Assembly (NCBI RefSeq): GCF_013373865.1
Contig: NC_050467.1
Coordinates: 38,425,132-38,489,131, forward strand
Direction of reading: 5' to 3'
DNA length: 64,000 nt
Origin: Monomorium pharaonis
Lineage: Eukaryota; Arthropoda; Insecta; Hymenoptera; Formicidae
The translations under genes and the position numbers were made by a program. A model generated the notes under the pieces. The model made no database searches and had not been told where the DNA came from. It saw only the letters and a program-made list of their open reading frames with translations. Shown in pieces: positions 50,384-60,400 of this stretch; the first letter of the stretch is position 1; the number at the start of each line of letters is the position of its first letter.

Positions 50384-51138
50384 TTAATTTTTTAAGAACG
50401 TCCATTTAGCTAAGACGTCATTATGATTAAATTTATTGTCACTTGCAAAGATTATTAAATAAAATGCTGCTGCATTTTCAATACGCGGTTGAGTCATGTA
50501 CACATACGCATTGCAGCCAACGACATAGTTTGAACAAGCATTTTTAATATCTTTTACAGAATTTACATAAAAATTATTTTTAGGAAATCCACTTTCTCTA
50601 CATGAAGATACAAAGCCAATCATTTTATTATTTTTAGAATCATATGCTACATTCTTAATTATTGCAGTTTGATCTTCTGAAATAAATACATTCAAAGAAT
50701 AATTTTGTTTTATTAAGAATAACTTTAATTCTTTTAATGGAACAATTTCGTTGAATATTACTTTCTTTATCTAAGCATCTATTAATTGTAATTGATGGAA
50801 TATATTCTGTAGATTAGCCTTTAAAAATTCATAAAGTATACGACCAGCAATCATGAAAATATATAAATGGAAAAGTTTTAAAGGTTTAGTAAATTTGTTT
50901 CCATGTTTCTTGCATTTGATATTCTTTACTGCCGTATTTTTTAAACAATCTAAAATGAATTTATACTTAAGAATTTATTTCTATTTTCCACTAATAAACT
51001 TAAGGTTTCATCGTTGTTGATCTTATTTTGTATTTGACACAGTGAATTTGTCGAACTGTTTGTGAGACACTCCTGTAGTTCTGCAGGATCTACATTTGGT
51101 GAAATATAAATTTCCGCATTTTGAATAGTATTGGCCAA
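50384..51138 (-). pseudogene. Decayed transposon-derived coding fragment
   Basis: Two minus-strand frames separated by stops and a shift. The downstream one (50695-50384) reads ISEDQTAIIKNVAYDSKNNK, then MIGFVSSCRESGFP, AYVYMTQPR and FASDNKFNHNDVLAKW. The order SxD.T.I...V.YD......GFV, then YV.MxQP, then DNK....DV...W is one I associate with transposon-derived protein families repeated in ant genomes; the exact superfamily is uncertain. The upstream frame (51138-50950) encodes DPAELQECLTNSSTNSLCQ and probably belongs to the same unit. No intact frame, transposase catalytic core or terminal repeats are seen. Confidence 0.5.
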
Positions 51139-51243
51139 ATTATTAACATCACATATAACTTCAGGTGAAATCTCGGATGAAAATTTTTAAAATTATCTTG
51201 AATTTCTCTCTTTGAATCGAACTCGGAAGTAAATTGTCATGAG

Positions 51244-51400
51244 ATTGCCATACCGCTCTACCAATGCTACATTGCCTTACGTACTGCCGTCTATTACCTT
51301 GTGTATTGCCTCGTCTATTGCCAAATATTACCATATAATGCCATGTATTGCTATGTATTGCTAATGTATTTTGAATATTGCTAGCATTGTCTGTTTTATT
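51244..51400. repeat. Degenerate ATTGCC/GTATTGCT minisatellite
   Basis: Repeats of ATTGCC, ATTACC and GTATTGCTAT at irregular 9-14 base spacing (for example TATTGCCTCGTCTATTGCC). It translates on the minus strand as Asn/Gln/Gly/Arg-rich frames that are probably spurious. Confidence 0.6.
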
Positions 51401-52106
51401 GCAATTATTATTATACTGTCGCAATATATTTCTAAAGAAATGTACAATGATTGCCACAGTGGTTGACTCCTCGGTGAATTATAAATTATTATATTATAAA
51501 AATAATTATAAATAATTTGGATACTATAATATTGAGAAATTGTAATTACTTAATGATATGTAATGTGATTACTATTATAATACTAATTTTTATATATTCT
51601 CTTTTCATAATCGAGTTATAATAGAAGAATATCAGGGATGATTCAGTTTAACTTAGATCATCGATATTAAAAAGGAGTAATTCCCAAGTAACGCTTGCGG
51701 AAACAAATATAAAACCGTGTCAATTGCACCACTGAATGTGGTAACTGCCCGATACTATTGTTTTATGAAAATAGCATGTAACGAGCAGCCATATTTTCTT
51801 GTGACAGCTGCTACACCGCAAAAGCGTGACTGATGTAGCACAAAACATTAAACTCCACTGAATTATTACGACAGTTACCGATTTCGCGACATACGTTACG
51901 GTCACAGAAATAATTCAAATTTCATTTTACGTCGGTATACGTCTATAGTATCATAAGAGTTTGATTAATGCAAACTATTGCACATTTACAAAAAAATATA
52001 TGCTAACGCAAGAAAAATGATGACTTTTTTATAAATGCAATATTATACAGTAAATTGACATAATATAAGATATATAAACGACATGTAATTTATCTATTGA
52101 AAAAGA

Positions 52107-52112
52107 TTTATT
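52107..52112 (-). terminator. Polyadenylation signal of array gene 4
   Basis: AATAAA on the minus strand about 95 bp past the stop codon. Confidence 0.5.
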
Positions 52113-52207
52113 TTGTTTGTCGACACGTACAACAACTAAGCTTGATAGTTAATTAACGGTATTCATTGAGTAATAGTAGCGAAATTATTATTTTCTGTAT
52201 ATTGATA

Positions 52208-52948
52208 TTAGTGTCCCTTTTTGAATCCCCAGTGCTTATGGTCTTCGTGGCCGTCTTTTTTGCCGTGGTGATGATGATGATGATGATGCTCGTCGTGTCC
52301 ACCGTGGCTTTTGTGACCCTTATGATCATGATGATGATGTCCTTTCTCATGATGACCCTTCTTGCCATAATGATCCTCGTGATGATGGTGGTCATGATGC
52401 CCCTTCTTAAAATGACCACCTTTCTTATGACCGTGTTCATGATGATGACCACCGTGTTCTTCATGGTGACCATGATCGTGATGTTCGTCGTAGAATTCTT
52501 TATCTTTTTTAAACTCGTCGAGTTTGTGAACGTCATGATGGCCTTTCGTGCTGTGGCCTTTGCCATAATGTCCTTTCTCATGGAATTTGTGTCCCTTTTC
52601 TCCCTTTTCGCCCTTGTGATGTTCGCCATAGTAGCCATCGTCGTGATGATGATGTTTCTTATGGCCTTCGTCCTCGTGATAATGTCCAGAGTGGCCTTCT
52701 TTATCGTGATGTCCCTTTTCTCCTTTTTCATGATGATGGTCCGATTTGTAGCCTTTGTCACCTTTCCCGCCATGCTCGTGATGGTGATCGGAATGATGTT
52801 CTTCTCCATGACCGCTCTCATGATGACCATGGTGAGTAGCAGCTACCTGCAGATCGTCGTAATGCGCCCTGCTGATCTCGCGTGCGGTAGTCACGTAATA
52901 AGAAGCGACACATGCTACCAGCAGGCAGATCGCCGCCAGTCTGTTCAT
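52208..52948 (-). CDS. Array gene 4 (type B): secreted His/Gly/Lys-rich protein
   Basis: 246 aa, single exon, with a genuine ATG at 52946-52948. The signal peptide MNRLAAICLLVACVASYYVT is followed by TAREISRAHYDDLQVAATHH, matching gene 2 (TAREITRNHYDDLQVAATHH). The core is HKLDEFKKDKEFYDEHHDHG, with the C-terminal end GHEDHKHWGFKKGH. Differences from gene 2 are mostly in the signal peptide, in scattered His-to-Tyr/Ser/Asp changes and in small indels in the repeat tract, so genes 2 and 4 are clear tandem paralogues separated by type C gene 3 and a transposon-bearing gap. Function as for the array: secreted, composition compatible with metal chelation; unproven. Confidence 0.88.
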   Translation of the reverse strand: MNRLAAICLLVACVASYYVTTAREISRAHYDDLQVAATHHGHHESGHGEEHHSDHHHEHGGKGDKGYKSDHHHEKGEKGHHDKEGHSGHYHEDEGHKKHHHHDDGYYGEHHKGEKGEKGHKFHEKGHYGKGHSTKGHHDVHKLDEFKKDKEFYDEHHDHGHHEEHGGHHHEHGHKKGGHFKKGHHDHHHHEDHYGKKGHHEKGHHHHDHKGHKSHGGHDEHHHHHHHHGKKDGHEDHKHWGFKKGH

Positions 52949-53046
52949 CGTGCTGTGTTTATTTTCGTTTAATCCAGTATTAATGATAGCTATTTGACTT
53001 CGTCGCTGCGATCGGTAGTTATGATTAAGCTAGTCGCTCCGCTCGG

Positions 53047-53054
53047 ATTATATA
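53047..53054 (-). promoter_or_regulatory. TATA box of array gene 4
   Basis: TATATAAT on the minus strand, about 100 bp upstream of the ATG. Confidence 0.6.
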
Positions 53055-53251
53055 TCGATCGCAGAATAATCGATATGAGAGTAGATAGAGTTCTTTCTTG
53101 GCTCTTTAATTCGTTGCGAAAGCAATGTCTCCTTAACCTGTTTAAATTGTAATGCGGATTTCAACTCACGACAATCGCTCGGATCATTACGTAATATGAT
53201 TGAAATCGTTGTTTAGCAAACTACATTTGTATAGAGCCTAAATAACTTGTT

Positions 53252-53257
53252 TTTATT
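53252..53257 (-). terminator. Candidate polyadenylation signal of array gene 5
   Basis: AATAAA on the minus strand about 255 bp past the stop codon used here. Its distance leaves room for a further small exon. Confidence 0.35.
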
Positions 53258-53510
53258 CTTTTTTTTTTTGCAAAACGTTAACACGCTGATTTCCAATAGC
53301 TTCAATTCAACGAGCGGAAATTTATATGACTAATATATTTGGAGGGATTAAATGCAGGGATGCAATATATACGACCGGACATTACTATTGAGTGTTAACG
53401 AGTAATAATAAAATACATGCTTTGATTGAAGCCGGAAATAAATTGAATGGTTACGAATGAAAAACGGTAAATCGTTCCATAGTGCATCTCATTCCGCAAG
53501 TTTTCAACCA

Positions 53511-54853
53511 TTAAATTGATAGATAAAAAATATTTTCACCTTTTTTCTTATTATAGCTCTGATCACGATTTTGTACATGCCCTTTGTCATAAAACTCTGT
53601 CCTCCCACTATTTTTGTTATTAAATCCGGATTCATGGTGCCCACCTTTCTCGTAATCACCCTTAGTAGCGTTATGGTGCTCGTCAGCAACGAAGTACTTG
53701 TCGAAATAACCTTTTGTGTGGTTCTCGTCATAGAAATCGGTATGGTTTTTATATTCGTCCTTGTGGTAGACTTTATGAAAGCCACTAGTTTTTTGTCCTT
53801 TTTTGTGGTACGATGTCTGCCCGTGGTTGCTACCCTTCTCACCACTCTCAATTTCATCATAGATCCCATAATTTCCGGCTACTTTGCTGTGCCCTTTATT
53901 GTGGCCAATTTTGGTATCATAATGTTCTGAAAAATTTAGCAAAAAATAACGTCTCACTCGAAGTAAATACATTTATGAAAAACATACAGGTTTAAATGCC
54001 CATTGAGAAAATCAATGAATGTCTGTTGAAAAAAAACAAACAAAAATCCACCTTGCTGCCTGCTTTTATCATGCTGTCCGCGTTCACCCACGTCAAATTC
54101 TACTCGTTTGTTGTACCCTTTGTCGCCCTTTTCTCCATGAGCGGAATTCTGCGCGGCCGAATACTTTTCACCATGTTCAAACGAAACGTCGATATCTGAA
54201 CGACGAGAGTTGTCGAGGCCGTGAATGGGATGGGTTACTATAAAATCAACTGCTTTGTCGCGATTCTCAAGCACGTGATCTTTTTCCTCTTTTTTATCGT
54301 CGTTGTCATCCTCATCGCTATCATAATCGTTCTCATTCTCCACATTGTCGCTCCTTTTATCAATATTCTTATTCGTTTCGCGCGATCTAAATGCATTAGG
54401 TGCATAATATGGCGCACGTGCAGTTAGTTTGGGCGGCTCAAGCGGTTGCGCGTATTTCGCTAATTGGGCCCCGCTATAATTAATGAATCCATCGCGCGGG
54501 TAAGGCTGGCGCGTTACGTACGGTGCAATTTCGTGCTTCGCAGTCGCATACGCGAGCAGAACGGGTTCGTGCGACGACGCAGTTTCAGAAATGGCGGGCG
54601 CAACAGGTGCAGGACTACCGACGATGTAATGCACTGGCGCCGGTGCATGATAGTAACGTCCGCTTCCGTGATTGGTATACCGCATGTACGAGGCCGGAAG
54701 ACCACCTTGCTGATTGTACACGTATCCGCTTGCGGAGGTCTCGAGATCGGCTATTCTCATCTTAGAGACCGTCATATGTGCTGTCCTCGCCGATGACGCC
54801 CCATTGCCGCGTACATCGGCGAACAGCACGGCCATCACTAAACTCGCAATCAT
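53511..54853 (-). CDS. Array gene 5 (type A): secreted protein, 2 exons, conserved YHKDEYK core
   Basis: Exons (minus) 54853-54052 and 53926-53511, with a 125-bp GT/AG intron in phase 1, give 405 aa; the junction reads SRQQ|EHYDTK. The first ATG in frame is at 54851-54853 and starts a signal peptide, MIASLVMAVLFADVRG; codons further upstream have only a GTG. The mature N terminus has MRIADLETSASG, matching the DLEVAGT/DLQVAAT motif of the His-rich genes. A Pro/Ala/Tyr/His-rich region (YYHAPAPVHYIVGSPAPVAP) follows, then a strongly acidic stretch, NDYDSDEDDNDDKKEEKDH. Exon 2 holds the array core, GFHKVYHKDEYKNHTDFYDE, then HTKGYFDKY. Near the stop, AAAAAAG followed by GTGAAAAT could act as a splice donor, so a longer isoform is possible. 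Type A partner of gene 1. Function unknown. Confidence 0.82.
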
Positions 54854-54968
54854 GCTAACCAAATCGCTCTCCGTCCTCCGTCGTAAACACCACACCGGAT
54901 AATAATCGTTATTGCGTCTCGTAGCCAAATTGTCCAACACTGTTGTATCCGTTCGTCAGCGTTATCGC

Positions 54969-54976
54969 CTTATATA
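54969..54976 (-). promoter_or_regulatory. TATA box of array gene 5
   Basis: TATATAAG on the minus strand, about 120 bp upstream of the ATG, with an ACAGTG initiator-like site about 30 bp downstream. Confidence 0.65.
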
Positions 54977-54989
54977 CGCATGATAGAAG

Positions 54990-56485
54990 GACACGTTTAT
55001 CCTTCCGTCGTGTAAATGACACACTGTATTTAGCGCTATCGAGAGTTTCAGGGTCGCATCGATGCTTCAAATCCAGAGTGCATTATTGACGGTATTGTTT
55101 CTTTAGCCGTAGCATTAGTCAACACCTCGTTGGGGTTGTGTAATAGATCAGAGACGAGTTTTTCGTCGATTTATGGAATTCACGAAGAATATATAAAGAA
55201 ATTTAAATCAAGGTTGGTCGAAAAGATAAAATTCTTCAACCAGCTCTATTACGTAGGTTCATCAAAACTATACACTGTATCGACAGCAATAAGTATTTTA
55301 TTTACTAACGATACGTACTCTACGTGGATTATCAAATAGAAGAAAGAAAAATAAATTAGAAAATTTTATTTAACTTTATTTTAATTTAATCAGTTTTTAA
55401 ATTTATTTTTTAACGACATTTTTTAAATAAAAATATTAATTACGCGTGTTTATTAAAGACTTATTTTTTATTATTTACGAAGGTTTATAAATTATATACA
55501 CGATAGATTTAGGTAACATAATATTATATTGCATACTATTACAAGTGATAACAGTGCGTGTAAGCGCATGTAGTATTTGCCTACAAAATTTAACGGTGTC
55601 AACTCGCAACGTGCGTTTCCCCGGCACATTAATAACCGGTAATCAATTCAATCAGCTGGCCAATCGATTAACCTCAATTATTGGTGCATTAATGATCTGT
55701 GCTATATGTGACATTAAAATTCATACTGCAAAATTGCTAATATATTACTCTTGCTCGACAATAGAGACACAGCACTGGAAAATACTTTCATTGTACGGTA
55801 AATCAATTCGCGCCCGCTTGGACCAATGAAACTGTCGTTTTATATCTCAGAAAAAGTTTTATCGACACAGGCTACGTACTGTTTACAAAACAAATGTTCA
55901 GTCAAATTCAATTTTTTAGCCGAATTGATAATAATGATGCGTGACATCAACACACGATAACATCCAATTTCTTGGTTTTTTATAGTAACTTTTTATAATA
56001 AAATAAAAGTAAAAATTTCATTCACATGATTTGAGAACAATGACGAATGCGTTCGCGTGCAATCGTTATCTTTGTCAATAAGCGAAGGCACAAGGCGAGA
56101 AGAAATGGCAAAATTACTTTAGTTTGCCGATGGGAAGTGATAAAAGGCCGCCAAGAAAAACGGCGGCAATAAATCGCAAGGAATCGATAAGGCGTAATAT
56201 CACGTTGCCGTCTTGACTGTAATGTAGCTGCTGGGACAAATATGAGCTGGGGGGAGAAACTTATTTGTCCCATTAAGACTTGAAAGGGGAAAGAAAAATC
56301 AACGAGGCGTAACCATACAATTTCTTTGCGTGTGTTAGTTATTCACATGTTTACTCTATATAAAGAATGGTACAAAATACAACAATCACGCGACATCGTC
56401 GCGTGACTTTGTCTGAAGCAGGTACATACATAAATCGTAACTGTAGAACGAATAATCGCTTTTTGATACATAATATTTAAACATA
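54990..56485. other. Gap between array genes 5 and 6
   Basis: No supported gene. Short frames at 55130-55339 and 55545-55829 have no recognisable features. The right end is the 3' flank of gene 6; no canonical AATAAA stood out within 150 bp of its stop. Confidence 0.5.
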
Positions 56486-56490
56486 CAACT

Positions 56491-57336
56491 TTAATGTCCT
56501 TTCTTATAGCCGTACTTCTTTCCCGAATGATGATCGCCTTTCTTGCCGTACGCATCGTGATGAGAATGATGCTCCTCGTGACCGTGCTTGCCGTGATGAC
56601 CTTTATGTTCCTCATCATGATGACCTTTGTCATGGTGGCCCTTCTTGCCGTGGTGATCTTCGTGGTAACCGGAATGATGATGGCCGCCCTTCTTGTGATG
56701 GCCTTCCTTCTTCTCATGGTGACCGTGGAAATCACCATGCTTCTCGTGATGTCCACCCTTATGATAATCATCGTAAAACTTATGTTCTTTATGATATTCG
56801 TCTTTATGGAATTTATTGTGATATCCTTTCGTTTTGTGACCTTTCTTATGGCCTTTCTTTTCACCGAATTTTCCACCTTTGTGACCCTTCTCGCCCTCGT
56901 GATGCTCGCCGTATTTTTCGTGCTCGTCATGATGACCCTTCTTCTTGCCTCCGTGTTCCTCGTGATGACCGGAGTGGTGCTCCTTATCGTGCTTACCGCT
57001 GTTGCCTTTGTCATGATGATGATGGCTCTTATGTCCCTTTTCGCCCTTTCCACCGTGCTCTTCATGATGATGAGATTCATGTTTGTGACCACCGCCAGAC
57101 TCGTGATGATGGCCCTTGTGTTTGGTCGCTGCCGTCTCGAGATCGATTTCGTCTGCAATCTGTGACGACTCCACGGTGGGCTCTAAATGATCTACATGAT
57201 GGTCCTTTCCTTCTACATCGCGCCGGCTGACGCGCGATTCCGCAATGGTCAGGTCCCGGGCGTGACACGTCGTCGTGTGCAACGTGAGCGAACATATTGC
57301 AATGAATGGAAGAAATAGCATCGTGCCTCGCACCAT
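56491..57336 (-). CDS. Array gene 6 (type C): secreted His/Gly/Lys-rich protein with acidic/dibasic N-terminal segment
   Basis: 281 aa, single exon, ATG at 57334-57336 (a second in-frame Met at residue 6 is also possible). The signal peptide MVRGTMLFLPFIAICSLTLH runs to about TTTCHA. Before the mature motif IDLETAATKHKG lies an extra segment of about 45 residues containing RVSRRD and DHHVDHLEP, a possible propeptide; other array genes lack it. The His-rich body matches gene 3 nearly unit for unit: core FHKDEYHKEHKFYDDYHKGG, then KKGGHHHSGYHEDHHGKKGH. The end is KYGYKKGH. I take it as the duplicate of gene 3. Extracellular; function unproven. Confidence 0.88.
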   Translation of the reverse strand: MVRGTMLFLPFIAICSLTLHTTTCHARDLTIAESRVSRRDVEGKDHHVDHLEPTVESSQIADEIDLETAATKHKGHHHESGGGHKHESHHHEEHGGKGEKGHKSHHHHDKGNSGKHDKEHHSGHHEEHGGKKKGHHDEHEKYGEHHEGEKGHKGGKFGEKKGHKKGHKTKGYHNKFHKDEYHKEHKFYDDYHKGGHHEKHGDFHGHHEKKEGHHKKGGHHHSGYHEDHHGKKGHHDKGHHDEEHKGHHGKHGHEEHHSHHDAYGKKGDHHSGKKYGYKKGH

Positions 57337-57390
57337 CCCGATCGCGCTCGGTTTCGATCGAACTGATGGCCGATGTTACAACGGTTGACA

Positions 57391-57398
57391 CTTAAATA
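57391..57398 (-). promoter_or_regulatory. Weak TATA-like element of array gene 6
   Basis: TATTTAAG on the minus strand, about 60 bp upstream of the ATG. It is the least canonical TATA element in the array. Confidence 0.45.
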
Positions 57399-57404
57399 TC
57401 GATG

Positions 57405-60400
57405 GTCCAGCTACTTCCGCCCTCGGCGCGGCTGTCTGTTTCCGCTGAGACCACTTTCATTCGCACGACCGCAAGTATTCCTAAATTTCGTTCCAATCTC
57501 CGTCGATACCGATGCAGTGGGGAAGCACACGGTTTCACACTTTCCCGCATCGCTGCACATTGCGTTTATTCTACTAGAATATTCCGTCGCGCTATCTCGC
57601 AGCGTTCAATCGGGTGTTAAAATATTATTCTTCGAGTCGGCCCTCATTGTGACTTCTTGTCTGCGAAGTGACATAACAAATTGACTCGTTAACGTTCGCC
57701 CGAATAATATTTGTAAAATTATGAGTCCCCAACGAATGTTCCGGGCGGCAATGTAAATTTTTTATTCGATTAATCGTACCTCGATACACTGCGTGAACGC
57801 AGCGTTTCCGCAAAAAGTTGTATCCGGCGTCAGGAAGAACTTTCCATTACCATTTTTTTTCTGTGAGCATCGATCTGCCGCGGGAACAATAACCGCGGAA
57901 ATTTCTAGACCGCAGCAAATCGCATTATCGTCTTCGTATCGATTTGTTCCTTTTTCCATCTGTGCTTGTACGGATACATTTTAACGTGATTAATTAGAAT
58001 GTAATTGTTATATTTTTATTTTTATTTTCTTAAAATATGTACATTGAAAAATTGTACTCGTTTTCAAGATTTGTTAAGTGAATAATTGAACACCGAGGAT
58101 CTAAAAATAATCGTTTTTTGCTTCTCTTTTGTGGCCATAGCGATTATAATTAATGCACGAAACGTGAAAATTCAATCGTGACGAAATATCTATTTCGAAT
58201 CAAAGTAGCGTCACGGTTGTTCGACACATGCACGCGGCCCGATCAACACCTCATGCGTAGCGGCGCGACCTCAATCGATATTTGAAGTTAAGTACCCTAC
58301 CAGATGTTCGCGCAATCATTTTAATTAACGTACGTCATGACGTACAAATACAGGATATGCATATGTCGCGCTGAATGCCCTAGAAGCATTCTGTTGTCAC
58401 AGTACGCGCATCGTCGCGCTCGCTGGCTCATCGATAAGCTGTCTAATTTTACCATTAATTCTATTACCTGCGACATAAATTCACCTCTCTCGTAAACATA
58501 GTGCCATTTATAACGTCATAAACCAAAAACAATTTATTGAGTTTTACAGACGTCGGCGACGCGTATATCACGCGCGGCGCTCGTTGCGCGGGTCGTTTCG
58601 CTAACTGTTGACCCATTTGTTCCGACATCCCTGACGGTTTTATTAGATGATCTCGAAAAACCATCGAAAACCGGGGAAAAGTAATGGCGTTCGTGATCTT
58701 AATCTTCCACCGATTCTAATGCCAATGAAAAGAAGAAACTCGATGAATGGCTTCAATGAAATCGAAAAGTTTGCATATTTTTAAGGTAAAGACTTTAAGG
58801 AAAATTCTAAAAATTACAAATGATAATTTCGTTGTCGACTCCGTCAGAACGTGATACTCACAAATGGCAGTGATATGCATTGTAACGAATTCAAAGAGAT
58901 AGCGATACATAATAATTGTCGGTGTTGATTTTCATTGTAAATTCAAAGTATCGGCCCGTTTCGCAGATTGAAATACTGCTCGATAGATTCTGATTCTTTA
59001 TGATCTTACTTGGCAATCACTTTCGATTGGAGATTGGCTTTCGCGGTGCATAATCAAGATAAAGATTGGTTGCCCGATTTCCACGAGAATCCCTCAGACA
59101 GAGGGAAGACCAGGGGTTCTGCCAAGTTCGATTTCGACTTGGCGTCGTAACGGAGATTAGATTAGGTAGCATTCGCCGTAGATCTCGACTCAGATGAAAA
59201 GATTGCTTTGTAAGCAGATCCCAGGCGGCGTCGGACCGTCCAGATCATTCGCTTCTTTGTTTGGGCAATGAGCTCGGCGCGGCTTCAATTAAAATCTAAA
59301 ATGTCATTAAAGTCTTTATGTTACGGAGGAAAGCACAGCGAAGCGTTCGTGAATTGCGGCATAATTCGTTGATTCATCAAGCATTTTACTCTTGCTCGGT
59401 TTGCGCCGTTCCCAAGGATAGTAATGCTAACAGTTAAGATTTGAAAAGTTTTTCAGACGTAATTTTCCTTATTAGAATATTCAGCCATGCCATTAAATCT
59501 AACGCGCGTCTCGATTATAATTCTATTCATATTAATATTAGTTTTAATATTACAAAGAAAAAGTATAGATACTGTAATAATTTTTTAGAAGATTAGATAT
59601 AACACAAAAATGGAAAAAATTACGAACTTTTGGAAATCTTTTTATTTGTCATAATTAAAGTTGATTATTTAGTTTTTGTTAATTTTATTAATAATACAAA
59701 TTTATTTTAAAAATATAATAAAGATGGAAATATGACGAATAATGAAAACAAAATTGTGAACGAAGAAGTTTTTATTGATTTTGTTAATGATGAAAAATAT
59801 AACGAATGCTACAGACGTCGTCTATTCCGCGTCACTAAGTTGTGAGGTGTGCAATCAGTTGATGGAACCGTTAGTTCTATCCCTCTCAATCCAACGACCA
59901 AACTCTCTCACATTCAAGTCTTACCCTCGCATCATCTTTCCTTCTTCCTTTCTTCCGTCCGTTCTCCGCGTTACCACTCTCGTGGCGCATTCTCGCATGT
60001 TGAATAAAACCGTCGGGTTATACTCCGACGCGAACAAAAGGACCTCGCGCTGGCTCCTGGGCTGCTAATGAAATTGTTTTCTAATTTAAACCCAGAGGGA
60101 CCACCCGACATAGCTACCATTCTACGGTCAAGAGCCCCATTCCAGCTACAAGCTTTTCCGACGATAGCCGCGAGAGAGCTGACAGTGATAGTTCCTAATT
60201 TGAGCTCGCCTTTGCTTTGCTCGCCTCTTAAACTCATTTATGCAAGCAAACAGTTGGTATTTTTAGCTGACCCATCGCAATATTCTCTTTTTGATTGCAC
60301 GCGATAATGGGAACATATTACAACATTTAAATAAAATGGTAGAGCGGTGCACACCTTGATATCTATTGATCGGGACATCAAGTAATTTATTAATTGTCTG

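Larger units (their letters stand above)
49000..52100. other. Widest gap between the six core array genes (3 and 4)
   Basis: 3.3 kb of AT-rich DNA without a supported host gene. It contains a (GA)n tract at 49133-49169, transposon-derived coding fragments at 50384-51140 and a degenerate ATTGCC-type minisatellite at 51244-51400. The remaining spans show nothing specific. Confidence 0.6.

Noticed and set aside
54464..54902. Plus-strand frames opposite exon 1 of array gene 5
   Set aside because: Mirror the real coding exon on the minus strand, which has a signal peptide, TATA box and a spliced continuation.
45915..57165. Long plus-strand open frames (220-270 codons, Met/Val/Phe-rich) opposite array genes 2, 3, 4 and 6
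   Set aside because: They arise because complements of CAT/CAC, GGC/GGT, AAG and GAA codons contain no stops and give Met, Val, Ala/Thr, Leu and Phe. The minus-strand frames have signal peptides, TATA boxes and paralogues.
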